This document shows positions 25,402 through 34,567 of a DNA stretch of 64,000 bases, piece by piece; within the stretch, counting starts at the first letter, position 1; every line of letters begins with the position of its first letter. Made by a program: the position numbers and the translations under genes. Origin of the DNA: a virus; IMG/VR virus record IMGVR_UViG_3300036770_007495, positions 160,704 through 224,703 of that record. The stretch is one strand, 5' to 3'. Below the pieces are notes generated by a model. The model did no database searches. It was not told the origin of the DNA and was given only the letters and a program-made list of their open reading frames with translations.

Positions 25402-26109
25402 GTGCCACAGTCACCACGAGAAACCTATTTAGCACTCCTAGACAGATGGGAGTATAATCTTGCACTCAATTCTCAGTGGGTGCTCATCATTCACGATTTG
25501 CCCCGCATTCAAGGCATTGTGAGAAAAGTACAGCCTCTAGAAGCATGGACACCCAACTCAGATTGGAACATCAATGAAGTCATCTACGAAAAACTCACCA
25601 ACGAGCAGGTGCAAACAACAGAAGCCATGGGATGCTTCTTTGTCAACAATGTTGTTGTGCCTGGTGAAGCATACAATCAAGAAGAAGCTACCATTTCCAA
25701 CAGTGGTGGTTACATCAATGTGGGTGTAGCAGGCAAGAGAACATCTTTTTCTGGCAAACGAGTAGCAACATCATTCAGAGAAACCAATTTAGACTTTGTT
25801 GAGACAGTGCTGCGCCCATGGGTCATTGCATGTTCACACATTGGCTTCTTTGCTTTTCAGTCAGCTGCAGACAATGTTAAGATTCCTAGAATGCAGCTCA
25901 TCAATTTTTCACGCCTCAAGCATACTCCTGTGTCACCTTATGATTCTGAAACATTCAGACCCATCAGAAAAATCTACAACTTCTACAATGTAGCACCCAT
26001 TGAGATTGATACCAAGACATACGATTACACTGAAGACCAAGGAACACCGCAAATGAGACAAGTGGGCTGGATTTTTGACAATTACAGCATACAATACTCT
26101 AGACAATGA
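25402..26109 (+). CDS. Tube-like tail protein (gp19 superfamily; possible tube initiator)
   Basis: A 235-residue protein starting with GTG, supported by exact late-promoter spacing. It has the tube-family layout in enlarged form: GIVRKVQPLEAW, then KRTSFSGKRVATSFRETNLD and PWVIACSHIGFF, ending QVGWIFDNYSIQYSRQ. It follows the gp19-like gene immediately, so it may be a specialised tube-end or baseplate tube-initiator protein. Family-level call by strand pattern only. Overlaps the next gene by 4 nt. Confidence 0.55.
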   Translation: MPQSPRETYLALLDRWEYNLALNSQWVLIIHDLPRIQGIVRKVQPLEAWTPNSDWNINEVIYEKLTNEQVQTTEAMGCFFVNNVVVPGEAYNQEEATISNSGGYINVGVAGKRTSFSGKRVATSFRETNLDFVETVLRPWVIACSHIGFFAFQSAADNVKIPRMQLINFSRLKHTPVSPYDSETFRPIRKIYNFYNVAPIEIDTKTYDYTEDQGTPQMRQVGWIFDNYSIQYSRQ

Positions 26110-26966
26110 TGCAACATGCATTTTATTCAGAGCTAGACTTGCCTTGTGCTAAACAAAAAATGTTGGTGAGTCAAATGAGCAGCAGCATGTTTATGCAGCT
26201 GCAAAAGTATTTGTTGGAAAACAATGATGATCTCATTGAACAATATTTCAATTACATCATTACAAATTGCAACAAACATGCAATGGATGCAAAAAAGCTC
26301 AACTGCATTGATAAGCTTGCATGCTTGATGAAGATTCGAAGCATCAGTTGTGGAGATGCAGTCATTTTCACCAATCAACAAAACGTTCAAGCAAGCATGA
26401 GCATGAACAGCATCATCAACTCATTGTTGTGCTGCAAAGAACATGTATTCAATGTTTCCAAAGATGTTCAAATAACCATTGGACTACCAAACAGCATAAA
26501 TTTGCATGAAGCATCCAGAGTAATTGAGCAATGCATCAAAAGCATCACTGCAAATGGTGCTTGCTTTGATGCAAATGACTTGACTGAACAACAGATGCAG
26601 CAATTCATGCAAAATTTGAATGCATCTGCTGTTGCACACATCAACAGATTCATTTCAATGCATGCAGATTTGAAAATCATTGCATTTCAAGGCAATCAAC
26701 ACCTGCAACTTGATGACATCATCTTGAGCCCATTCAATGACTCCATCATTGAATTTTGCAAGTTCATTTTCAAAGATGATTTGATGAATCAATACAAGAA
26801 TATTCACACTCTGTGCAGCAAATCTCATCTGACACCTGACTTTTTGCTGAGCATTGCACCCATTGAGCAGCAATTGTATATCAAACTGTTGGCTGAAGAG
26901 ATTGAAGCAACCAATGAGCAGTTGAAACAACAGGATAAATCAGTAAATATGCCAAATTATGGATAA
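26106..26966 (+). CDS. Baseplate hub/assembly factor candidate (gp26/gp51-like)
   Basis: A 286-residue, mostly helical protein. SELDLPCAKQKMLVSQMSSS near residue 8 resembles the motif of the next gene (KFKPMTVAQQQQIIKNLAN), and the two share size and layout, so they look like a paralogous pair. In T4-like phages gp26 and gp51 are related hub-assembly proteins placed near the tape measure, which fits this position. Coupled to the tube-like gene upstream (ATGA) and overlapping the next gene by 8 nt. Identity not certain. Confidence 0.5.
   Translation: MMQHAFYSELDLPCAKQKMLVSQMSSSMFMQLQKYLLENNDDLIEQYFNYIITNCNKHAMDAKKLNCIDKLACLMKIRSISCGDAVIFTNQQNVQASMSMNSIINSLLCCKEHVFNVSKDVQITIGLPNSINLHEASRVIEQCIKSITANGACFDANDLTEQQMQQFMQNLNASAVAHINRFISMHADLKIIAFQGNQHLQLDDIILSPFNDSIIEFCKFIFKDDLMNQYKNIHTLCSKSHLTPDFLLSIAPIEQQLYIKLLAEEIEATNEQLKQQDKSVNMPNYG
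26943..26949 (+). promoter_or_regulatory. Possible late promoter (GTAAATA), 9 nt before the ATG at 26959
   Basis: Lies inside the end of the 26106 gene; spacing is longer than usual. Confidence 0.4.
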
Positions 26967-27678
26967 CTTCTCAAATGTACTGACTCAACTCAAGAAAATC
27001 AATGAAGAGTCAATCATTGACTGCTTTGTACCTTCTGCCAACAAGCAAGTCAAGTTCAAACCCATGACTGTTGCACAACAACAGCAAATCATCAAGAATC
27101 TTGCCAATGGTGCATCTGACAACCTCAAAATCATCAACAGCATCAATGACATCATCATTGCCAACAGCATTGATTGCAATGATTTGAAAATCATTGACAG
27201 AGAAGTTGTGTTGCTGCAATACAGACTGCATGATGCAACCATTGATGAACAAGATCAAACAAAAATCAAAGATGCAATCAAGAGCATCAAAAAAGAATCC
27301 AAAAACATTGCTTTGACTCATGCAGTTGCAGGGTATGGCATCACCATCAACTGTGCAATTCCATCATTGCAGCGCGATTCTGCCATCAATGCAGCTGCTG
27401 TTGCATCTTTTGAATCAAACAATGTTACCAGAGTGCAGGACATGGCTGCAGCATTGTATGCATATCAAATCATCAAGTTTATCAACAGCATCACTGTTGC
27501 AGACAACACAGTTTCCTTTGAGAGCATTGAGGATCTCCCCAGTTTGATGCAGATCATTGATAACCTACCAGTTGATCTCAACAATGCAGTGCTAACTTAT
27601 GCAAATGGTGTTCAGAACACTTTCACCAAAGCACTCAAAGATAAAAACATTGCATTGCAGACACCAACAATGCAATGA
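26959..27678 (+). CDS. Baseplate hub/assembly factor candidate (gp26/gp51-like)
   Basis: A 239-residue protein. The N-terminal segment CFVPSANKQVKFKPMTVAQQ (~22-41) is the recurring start of the T4 baseplate family: a short strand, then a helix beginning MTVAQQ. The remainder is helical (IKDAIKSIKKESKNIALTHA). It lies directly before the tape measure, as hub-assembly or chaperone genes do. It overlaps the upstream gene by 8 nt in another frame; I see no slippery sequence that would fuse them. Confidence 0.6.
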   Translation: MDNFSNVLTQLKKINEESIIDCFVPSANKQVKFKPMTVAQQQQIIKNLANGASDNLKIINSINDIIIANSIDCNDLKIIDREVVLLQYRLHDATIDEQDQTKIKDAIKSIKKESKNIALTHAVAGYGITINCAIPSLQRDSAINAAAVASFESNNVTRVQDMAAALYAYQIIKFINSITVADNTVSFESIEDLPSLMQIIDNLPVDLNNAVLTYANGVQNTFTKALKDKNIALQTPTMQ

Positions 27679-27682
27679 TGTG

Positions 27683-27689
27683 ATAAATA
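27683..27689 (+). promoter_or_regulatory. T4-like late promoter (ATAAATA), 6 nt before the ATG at 27696
   Basis: ATAAATA on the plus strand between the hub-factor and tape-measure genes. Confidence 0.8.
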
Positions 27690-27695
27690 TCTTGG

Positions 27696-29585
27696 ATGAC
27701 CGCTGAGGAACTCCAAAATGCTATTCAAGCACTCAAAAACTCCATTGAGCTATTTTCTGCTCAATTGGAAGCTGTGGCATTGGGTATTCCAAGAAATCCA
27801 GCTGCAAATGCAGCTGCAGAACCAACAATTCCTGTTGCTCAGCAAGCTGAAGCCCTTGAAACAGCAAACAAGCGCAATGGTGATGTGGGTCCAAGTGATA
27901 TAAAGTTCATTGATGCACTGCACAAAAAATTCAAGCCATTGTTTGATGAACTCAAGCCAAAAACATCAACAGGCATTGATAAAGAAGGTGCTGACATTGA
28001 AGATGTTCTCAAAGGTGAAGAAGCAGAGAAAGTTACCAAGGTTTCCATTGTTAGCATCAGTGAGGGTGCATTAGAAAGCATCAAAGATGCTCTCAAGCCA
28101 AAGAATGAAACACCTGCTGGTGGAGGCTTTCTCTCAGGCATCATGGGCTTTCTTGGAGGAGCTGGTGCAACTGCAGCTGGTGGTGGTCTCATTAGTCTTT
28201 TGACTGCATTGCCTGCTGCATTGCCTGGTATTTTGGTCGCATTGGGTGCAATCATTGGTGTTGCTGTAGCATTGAGTGCGGCAGTAACCGTTGTCGTTAA
28301 AACATTGAGCTGGCTCAAAGACGACATTGTTGGATTGTTTCCAGTCATTGATAAATTTGCAGAAATATTCACTGACTTTGCTGTTGCTGTCATCCCTGTG
28401 ATTGGCAAGGCATTGACAGAGTTTACTGCAACAGTTTTGCCTGCTTTGATAGATGCATTTACAACATTTGCATCAGTTGTAATTCCTGCAGTCATTGGAG
28501 CCATTTCAGATCTCATCAGTTCACCTGGATTCAAATTTCTAGCAGGTGCACTCATTACACTTGCATCACAAACAATTGATGTGCTGGGCAATCTTTTGAC
28601 CAACACCATTGCATTGGTAAAATCAGTTGTAACAGACATCAAAGACATGTTGGTGAGTTTGTTTGAAAATGCAAAAGCAATCATTATTCCTGTTGTGTCT
28701 GACATCAAGGAAATGTTCATTGCATTGATTGAGCCTATTGAAAGAACATTAACAAATTTGTTCAACAACATTAGAGAAGTTCTTATTCCCATCTCAAATG
28801 ATGTAAAAGAGACATTCATTGCAATTGGTGAACAGGTGCAGAAAACTGTGCTTGGATCATTGGAAAAAATTGATGCAATCTTCTCCAAAATACCAGATGT
28901 GTTTGGTGGTGTGTTTGATAAAATTGCTGAATTTTCCAACAAGGTATCCATTGGCAAAATTGGCGTAGTAGCTGCTGAAATTGGAGCATTAGCATTTAAT
29001 TTGGGTGCATTGACTGCATCAGATTTGCTAGGCAGCCTCACAAGTTTCTTTTCTGACAGCCCATTTGAAAAAATCATTGATTTTCAAAACAAACTTGATG
29101 TCAACAAATTTTCTATCCTGTCTACACTTGCTCCTGCTTTGCAAAAGCTCATGGATGTAAATGTTGATCAACTCCAAGGAGTAAGCAGTGTTCTTGATGA
29201 ATTAGTTGACAAGAGCATTGAAGTAAGCAAAACTGTTGAAAAAATTTTCTCAGGAAGTGGTTTGTTTAAGAAATCAGGCGGCATTCTTGAACTTGTTGAT
29301 AAGCTTGAAGGTGCTAAGCAGGGTGCTGAAAATACCATCACATCTGTATTGGTGAAAACATCTGATGCTCAAAGAAAAGTCTCAGAACTTCAACTCAATG
29401 AAGCAAAAATGACCAACAAGATTCTCAGCGACATCTTTAGAAAAATGGATGCAATGAGCATGAATGCTGCACCAAAAACATCTGCAGCAAGACCCGGCAC
29501 AATAACAGTTGACGAATCTTTGCCTCTACAGTTCACATCTACCAACACCAGACAGCAGATATTGCAGTCAGGCAACAGTAAGTGA
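27696..29585 (+). CDS. gp29: Tail tape measure protein (gp29-like)
   Basis: A 629-residue protein; T4 gp29 is 590. Residues ~140-300 alternate Gly/Ala-rich hydrophobic stretches (GIMGFLGGAGATAAGGGLIS, ALPGILVALGAIIGVAVALS) with amphipathic helices, then ~300-460 carry repeating helical units such as VTDIKDMLVSLFENAKAIII, VSDIKEMFIALIEPIERTL and SNDVKETFIAIGEQV. This helical repeat plus membrane-active core is typical of tape measures, which set tail length and are ejected. Position between hub factors and the tube initiator agrees. Confidence 0.8.
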   Translation: MTAEELQNAIQALKNSIELFSAQLEAVALGIPRNPAANAAAEPTIPVAQQAEALETANKRNGDVGPSDIKFIDALHKKFKPLFDELKPKTSTGIDKEGADIEDVLKGEEAEKVTKVSIVSISEGALESIKDALKPKNETPAGGGFLSGIMGFLGGAGATAAGGGLISLLTALPAALPGILVALGAIIGVAVALSAAVTVVVKTLSWLKDDIVGLFPVIDKFAEIFTDFAVAVIPVIGKALTEFTATVLPALIDAFTTFASVVIPAVIGAISDLISSPGFKFLAGALITLASQTIDVLGNLLTNTIALVKSVVTDIKDMLVSLFENAKAIIIPVVSDIKEMFIALIEPIERTLTNLFNNIREVLIPISNDVKETFIAIGEQVQKTVLGSLEKIDAIFSKIPDVFGGVFDKIAEFSNKVSIGKIGVVAAEIGALAFNLGALTASDLLGSLTSFFSDSPFEKIIDFQNKLDVNKFSILSTLAPALQKLMDVNVDQLQGVSSVLDELVDKSIEVSKTVEKIFSGSGLFKKSGGILELVDKLEGAKQGAENTITSVLVKTSDAQRKVSELQLNEAKMTNKILSDIFRKMDAMSMNAAPKTSAARPGTITVDESLPLQFTSTNTRQQILQSGNSK

Positions 29586-29595
29586 CATCAACGCA

Positions 29596-29621
29596 CCATT
29601 GATGGATAAATACTATCATGG
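29596..29621 (+). repeat. Imperfect inverted repeat around a late promoter and ATG
   Basis: CCA-TGAT (one bulged T) pairs with ATCA-TGG over 7 bp. The ATG at 29618-29620 lies wholly in the downstream arm. Confidence 0.5.
29606..29612 (+). promoter_or_regulatory. T4-like late promoter (ATAAATA), 5 nt before the ATG at 29618
   Basis: ATAAATA on the plus strand in the loop of a small inverted repeat. Confidence 0.8.
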
Positions 29622-30709
29622 CCCTGTTTAAGATCAAAAAAGAGCAAATGCTTCCATCTAATTTGGAGTATTATGCTGCTGTTCCGGATTCTGTAGATGC
29701 AGGCGCTATTGCAGCAACTTCACCCATCAATGGTCAAAATGTTGTTGCACGCAAAGTGCCACAACCAATCAAATCTGCAAACATCATTGATGTATATAGA
29801 ACTTTTGATTGGACAGCTTCACCACTCAACAATGCAAATTTCAACAGCATTGCCAAGACACCATTTGCAAAATTAACTGAGTACAGAATGGATGATTTAT
29901 CCATCATCAACTCAATGCTCTATTATGCACAAGCTTTTGGTGATCAAATTGGTACTGCTGCAAACACTGTTGCGCCCAATGTTGTAAATGACATTCAAAA
30001 CTTGTCAAGCACAGTCAGAGACAAAGTTTTAGGCGCTTTGGGAACAAATACTCAGCAGCAGCGCAAATCACAAGAGAGCATTTGGATGAAGCCATATGAA
30101 GGATTGTATTCCTTGCAGCCAACTCAATTTACATATTTTTTGCCTTATTTTGAAAATGATGCATTCAACAGAATTGAATCTAGCTATGAAGATATGACCT
30201 CACCGGGTCTGAAAGGCTTCAAAGCAGGTGCTGAAGGTACAATGGGATTTGGTAAGCTTATAGCACCAGGTCAGTACATTGAATCTCCAAAGATGTTTGC
30301 ACTTTCAGATGCTAATGCACCTAGAGTTGATATTAAATTTCCACTGCTTAACACACTGTCTTTTGAAGGTGCTGTCAGAAATTATCAATTGTTGTGGCTA
30401 CTTACATTTCAAAATACACCACAGCGTGTAACAAAGTCTGTGGTGGAAATGCCGCGCATGTATGATGTACACATTCCTGGTGTTACATTTATGAAATTTG
30501 CATACATTGAATCCATGAAAGTTGATTTCATTGGTGTGCGACGCCGCGTAACTATTCCTATGCCATCTTGTGAAGCGCCTGGGCAGCCTGTTGAAATAGA
30601 GGTTGTAATGCCAGATGCATATCAGGTAACATTGTCACTCAAATCCACAATCATGAACGCAAACAACATGATGCTGGAAAACTGGAAAATTTCAACACCG
30701 CAAACATGA
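29618..30709 (+). CDS. Baseplate tube cap/initiator (gp48/gp54-like)
   Basis: A 363-residue protein, the same length class as T4 gp48 (364) and gp54 (320). Segments YSLQPTQFTYFLPYFENDAF (~166-185), IESPKMFAL, NYQLLWLLTFQNTPQRV and MPDAYQVTLSLKSTIMNANN at the C-terminus resemble the tube-initiator family of T4-like phages. These proteins seat on the baseplate hub and nucleate tube growth. It sits between tape measure and gp53, with an own late promoter. I cannot separate gp48 from gp54 by eye. Confidence 0.7.
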   Translation: MALFKIKKEQMLPSNLEYYAAVPDSVDAGAIAATSPINGQNVVARKVPQPIKSANIIDVYRTFDWTASPLNNANFNSIAKTPFAKLTEYRMDDLSIINSMLYYAQAFGDQIGTAANTVAPNVVNDIQNLSSTVRDKVLGALGTNTQQQRKSQESIWMKPYEGLYSLQPTQFTYFLPYFENDAFNRIESSYEDMTSPGLKGFKAGAEGTMGFGKLIAPGQYIESPKMFALSDANAPRVDIKFPLLNTLSFEGAVRNYQLLWLLTFQNTPQRVTKSVVEMPRMYDVHIPGVTFMKFAYIESMKVDFIGVRRRVTIPMPSCEAPGQPVEIEVVMPDAYQVTLSLKSTIMNANNMMLENWKISTPQT

Positions 30710-31080
30710 GCTTCATAACCAACAAACCATCTTTGCCTCAATCAGTGCCTGACATTCCACCTGTTGGAGCTGAGTATTATGAAAACATCTTCAACATGTA
30801 CAAGACGCAAGATGAAGATGCATACAACTATTTCAACATCAGCAACAAGGTGCAGATTGATACCAGCAACATTGATGAAAATTATGTAGAATATTTTTAC
30901 ATTGATGCACCATTGCCTTTGACAACATTGAGTTACAGAATTTTTGGAACCCAGCATTTGTGGTGGCTCATTGTTGCAATGAACAAGCTTAACCCAATTG
31001 ATATTCCATCTGCAGGTACTGTTATTGCAGTACCCAAGCAGCAATTCATTGCAGACGTATTAAATGCTATCAGAAGATGA
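30706..31080 (+). CDS. gp53: Baseplate wedge protein (gp53-like)
   Basis: A 124-residue protein. TTLSYRIFGTQHLWWLIVAM (~76-95) followed by NKLNPIDIPSAGTVIAVP is the conserved heart of gp53-type wedge proteins, where a WWLI...N motif precedes a LysM-like strand. T4 gp53 is 196, so this is a compact version. It joins wedge complexes around the hub. ATGA overlap with both neighbours shows tight translational coupling. Confidence 0.8.
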   Translation: MSFITNKPSLPQSVPDIPPVGAEYYENIFNMYKTQDEDAYNYFNISNKVQIDTSNIDENYVEYFYIDAPLPLTTLSYRIFGTQHLWWLIVAMNKLNPIDIPSAGTVIAVPKQQFIADVLNAIRR

Positions 31081-32513
31081 GCAACAAAAAAATCAATGTT
31101 GAATTTTTCAACAACCAAGCATACAAGTTCAATGCTGCAATTTATGATGCAGATGGCAATTACATGTCTCTCAATGCTGCAGCATTTCAAAATTTGACAA
31201 TTGAAGATAGCATTTTCATTCCATTCAACATTGGTACTGCAACCATTGTGAATGTGAACAATGTGCTGCAGTCATCATATGTACCAGATGCACCTGCATT
31301 GAATTTTGCAGGCAACAATCACGACTTGCTTGCCATTGACATCATGCCCGCAGTATCAAAACAAGGCATCAATGTTGATACACAAGATGAATTCTTGTGC
31401 AAGACATTCAATATAAATTCGTTGTTTTGCATCAATGAGCTACAAGACTCAGATGAGAAGTCAGATCGCACCAGCAACACCATGAATTTTCGTGATGCAT
31501 ATCATCAGATTATGCTTGAGAATGCTTCGCAGATTACTTCTATTGAAGCTCTTGGTAATCTTGGAAGATTGCAGGGCAATGTTGCAGATCTCAACAATTC
31601 AGAAAGAGCCATTGAAACAGGTGAATTGCTCAAGCAGTTGCTCATTAAAACATTTGGTACAGAGGATATCATTGATGCAGACAATTTTGACAGAGGATAT
31701 GGCAAAATAATGTTTGCAAGTCAAGCAAACTCTAATGCATTTCAAGACATGATGCACATCAATAGCTTGCAGCTTGGTGAGCAAAACCATGACTCATGCA
31801 TCATTCATTTTGATCGCTACACCAAGAAGTTTAGCAACATTGCTCTCAGCAGATATTTTGAATTGCAAAATACTGATGCTAAAACTTATGTGCTTGAGAC
31901 GTTTGTTGTTTCTGATGGTCAATCTGGTGATGGCTCAAAAAAATCTCCTTCAGGCCCAGGCATAGACATTGCATGCAACATCATTGAATACAAACTTTCA
32001 CCCATCAATGGCAATGAGTTTACTCGCAAGATAACCAATGCAGTTTACAATGCAACAGCTGCAGCAGACAGAAATCACTATGTGGGAATGAAAGACAACA
32101 ATCTCAAGTCTGTTTTTGAGAAGTACAAGCAGCTGTATGTTGATCCATTCAAAACTCTTGCTCCAGGTGCAACACCCAGCATTGATTTCAACAAGTTCAT
32201 TGATCAAAAAACACTGAGACCCAGAATTGTCAACACCACATTGCCTTTCAAATATGAGCAGTTGCCACGCAATTCTATGTTTGTGGATTTGATTGTTTCA
32301 GGTGGAGACAACATTGTGTTCCGCACACTTGGCTCTACTCACAGACGCAGCGGTCGATTCATTGACATCACTTCAACATCGCAAATCTCTGACAACAAAC
32401 TTGCCAACACTTTGCTGGGCAGATGGTTCATTGTCAAAGTAACGCATGTATTTTCTGGCAATAAATACTTCAACATCATTGAAGCAATCAAAACATACAA
32501 AACAACGGAATGA
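31077..32513 (+). CDS. Baseplate hub protein candidate (gp27-like position)
   Basis: A 478-residue protein. Weak direct similarity, but the C-terminus (STHRRSGRFIDITS ... LLGRWFIVKVTHVFSGNKYF) has the shape of hub beta-barrel proteins: a receptor-like barrel followed by a WFIVKVTH strand and a final amphipathic strand. Its place between gp53 and another hub-type gene supports a hub subunit such as gp27. Overlaps both neighbours by 4 nt. An ATAAATA inside its end (32461) has no start codon at usual distance and is ignored. Confidence 0.55.
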   Translation: MSNKKINVEFFNNQAYKFNAAIYDADGNYMSLNAAAFQNLTIEDSIFIPFNIGTATIVNVNNVLQSSYVPDAPALNFAGNNHDLLAIDIMPAVSKQGINVDTQDEFLCKTFNINSLFCINELQDSDEKSDRTSNTMNFRDAYHQIMLENASQITSIEALGNLGRLQGNVADLNNSERAIETGELLKQLLIKTFGTEDIIDADNFDRGYGKIMFASQANSNAFQDMMHINSLQLGEQNHDSCIIHFDRYTKKFSNIALSRYFELQNTDAKTYVLETFVVSDGQSGDGSKKSPSGPGIDIACNIIEYKLSPINGNEFTRKITNAVYNATAAADRNHYVGMKDNNLKSVFEKYKQLYVDPFKTLAPGATPSIDFNKFIDQKTLRPRIVNTTLPFKYEQLPRNSMFVDLIVSGGDNIVFRTLGSTHRRSGRFIDITSTSQISDNKLANTLLGRWFIVKVTHVFSGNKYFNIIEAIKTYKTTE

Positions 32514-34039
32514 TTCTTGCCAAGACCAACACACCATTTTTAATTGAGGCTACTGCATTGCATAGCCTTGAGTTTGTGCGCAACAATACAAACTTGTGTA
32601 CATTTACAAATGCATTGAGTGCAGAGTATGATTTGGCATTTACATACAAAGCCATCAATGAATCACCAGACCCAGTTGATGCATTGAGAAAATACATGCA
32701 GAAGATTGTGCTCATTGGCAACCAATTGGACCCTCAAACTTTGATTCTGCAAGTGGATAATGTGCTTGCATATCCTGAGCAAATGAGAGATCCTCTCATC
32801 AGAGAAATTGATGAAGCCATTGCTGTAGCCAAGAAAAAAAGATCATCATCTGGTTTTGATTTTCCAAGTCAACTAGCAAAGATAATCAATGACTGTTCTA
32901 GTCCTTGCAATTATTTCAAACCATTGGGAGATGTCATTGGTCTTATGAGTGCATCAACACAGATGAACACCAACAATGTTACTGTGCCATGGGACAAAGA
33001 TTCCAACATTCTGCATGCACCACTCAATGTTGCAAATGCTACCTTTAGCAAAATTTCAACAGGCGCACAGCAAATTCTTGCTGGTGCTGCTTCAGCTGCA
33101 AAGAGTGTTTACAGCAATGGTTTGCAGCCATTGTTTAGCAGTGCTCGCAGAGCAGTGGAAGGCAATTTGGTCAATCAAGGCAAGAGCATGAGCTTTGTTG
33201 CTCATGGTTCATATCTTGCAACAGATCCTTTTCCTTACTTTCAAACTCAGAACAATGCAAGCAACATTCTTGCAAGATCAAAGTCTTCATTGCGTGATTG
33301 CTCACGCATCAATGAGTTTAAATACAGATACAATCCAACTGATGCGCAGATGAATCTTGCAATTTCATCACCTGCAGCAATTTCAATGAACACAGAAGGA
33401 ACAGTTGCCAAAGTAGATGCATTTGGCAAGATCATAATTCCTGACAAGAAGCCTGCAACAATGAGCATCAAAGAATCCATGGATTACAAGCAAAGCAATT
33501 ATGAAGTAGATGATGCAGAAAACTGGAACCTGTATCCTAAAACTGGCAATGCAGCAACTGAACCTAAACCAGGTGCAGGTGCTGATGGCAGTGCCCCTCC
33601 AGCAGCAAATGCAAGGGGTAGCAAGGTTACAGATTATGGACAGCCAGATGATCCATATCTTGACTCAAACACTGCACAAGGCATTGGCATTGAAGGCATT
33701 GGTGAAGGAACTGGCCCTGCAGGCTTGCAGGGTGGCAATTATTTGCTCAAAGATTACTCCATGGCTGTTTCACCTGATGTTGAAGCACAAATGAGATCCA
33801 CTGGAATCAAGCCAGGTGATTGGGTGACTGTTTCTACTACAGATGGACGCACACTGACCAAGCGTTGGGATGATCGCACAGCAAGCAACTTGAGCGGTCG
33901 TGTAGATTTCTACTCACCAGTTGGCAGATCCCCACAATTGGATGCAGGTGTAGTGAGCATTGCAAAAACTTCTGGTCCTCCTCTAGGATATGTGCAGCCG
34001 CCACGATATGTGAGCGGTCAAGCAGTGGGTATTAAGTAA
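32510..34039 (+). CDS. Hub/tail-spike candidate with C-terminal barrel-like domain
   Basis: A 509-residue protein. The N-terminal ~300 residues are mixed alpha/beta without recognised family. An Ala/Gly/Pro-rich linker (~345-370) precedes a C-terminal part with DDPYLDSNTAQGIG and then PGDWVTVSTTDGRTLTKRWD followed by GRVDFYSP, which resembles a double-psi beta-barrel (RlpA/expansin type). Such a domain could bind or open peptidoglycan at the tail tip. It occupies the position where T4-like phages carry hub and tail-lysozyme functions, but lacks a visible lysozyme triad. Last gene of the overlapping unit begun at 29618. Confidence 0.5.
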   Translation: MILAKTNTPFLIEATALHSLEFVRNNTNLCTFTNALSAEYDLAFTYKAINESPDPVDALRKYMQKIVLIGNQLDPQTLILQVDNVLAYPEQMRDPLIREIDEAIAVAKKKRSSSGFDFPSQLAKIINDCSSPCNYFKPLGDVIGLMSASTQMNTNNVTVPWDKDSNILHAPLNVANATFSKISTGAQQILAGAASAAKSVYSNGLQPLFSSARRAVEGNLVNQGKSMSFVAHGSYLATDPFPYFQTQNNASNILARSKSSLRDCSRINEFKYRYNPTDAQMNLAISSPAAISMNTEGTVAKVDAFGKIIIPDKKPATMSIKESMDYKQSNYEVDDAENWNLYPKTGNAATEPKPGAGADGSAPPAANARGSKVTDYGQPDDPYLDSNTAQGIGIEGIGEGTGPAGLQGGNYLLKDYSMAVSPDVEAQMRSTGIKPGDWVTVSTTDGRTLTKRWDDRTASNLSGRVDFYSPVGRSPQLDAGVVSIAKTSGPPLGYVQPPRYVSGQAVGIK

Positions 34040-34511
34040 CAGGAGTTGACTCTGCTTCAATGACCTTCTCTTGCTGAGTTTCTTTGGAAGCTTCTTGCAA
34101 AAGCTTCATTACTTCGCTGCGAGTCATCATGAGACGAGTTGCATTGTCACGTTCATTGATTTTGTTGCGTGACTCCACATCCATTTCTTTGATCTTGATG
34201 GATGTTTGTGCTCTCTTGTTGGAGTTGAGCACTTTGTTGAGCGTTTCAATTGCAGATGAAGCAGCATTGATCAAATTTGCCATGGCTTCAGCAGATTCTT
34301 CAGATGGTGATGCACCCAGCACAGTTTGAAACTCATCCACCATGTTCAAGCTTTTGTTGATCAAGTCGCTTGCTTTGTCAATGACAAACTTCTCCAAATT
34401 ATCTGGCGTAACAGGATCTGTGGTTGTGATTTGCGTCTCTTTCTTTGCATCAAACCCTTTGAGTTGATTCAAAATATTGTTTACTGCATCTTGTGTATCA
34501 GTGTCATCCAT
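34032..34511 (-). CDS. Candidate terminase small subunit (gp16-like)
   Basis: A 159-residue protein; T4 gp16 is 164. It is all-helical with a long central coiled coil (EEESAEA-type heptads, AANLINAASSAIETLNKVL region, then SIKIKEMDVESRNKINERD), the architecture of T4 gp16 oligomerisation domains. It has an own late promoter. In T4, gene 16 lies beside 17; here it would be displaced by about 14 kb and inverted. Overlaps the end of the convergent 32510 gene by 8 nt. Identity rests on size, helical pattern and lateness. Confidence 0.45.
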   Translation of the reverse strand: MDDTDTQDAVNNILNQLKGFDAKKETQITTTDPVTPDNLEKFVIDKASDLINKSLNMVDEFQTVLGASPSEESAEAMANLINAASSAIETLNKVLNSNKRAQTSIKIKEMDVESRNKINERDNATRLMMTRSEVMKLLQEASKETQQEKVIEAESTPVT

Positions 34512-34517
34512 TTCTTT

Positions 34518-34524
34518 TATTTAT
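34518..34524 (-). promoter_or_regulatory. T4-like late promoter (ATAAATA), 6 nt before the ATG at 34511
   Basis: ATAAATA on the minus strand, diverging from the early-type dUTPase promoter. Confidence 0.75.
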
Positions 34525-34533
34525 TTTTGTGCC

Positions 34534-34561
34534 TTGAAAACTCAAATGCATCTGTTACATT
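34534..34561 (+). promoter_or_regulatory. Sigma70-like promoter for the dUTPase operon
   Basis: TTGAAA at 34534-34539, a 16-nt spacer and TACATT at 34556-34561, ending 6 nt before the ATG at 34568. It predicts transcription starting at or next to the start codon. Confidence 0.6.
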
Positions 34562-34567
34562 GACTAT

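Noticed and set aside
26950-26966. Possible programmed frameshift joining the two hub-factor genes before the tape measure
   Set aside because: The overlap is 8 nt, but no slippery heptamer is present, and both genes have complete starts and stops.
27839-29077. 412-codon open frame on the minus strand inside the tape measure gene
   Set aside because: Antisense shadow of a strongly supported gene. Its translation is rich in Met/Ser/Pro/Ala of the kind produced by reading the reverse of repetitive helical codons, and there is no promoter geometry at its start.
32461-32467. ATAAATA inside the hub gene
   Set aside because: No start codon at 5-9 nt downstream, so it probably reflects coding sequence (an NKYF codon run) rather than a promoter.
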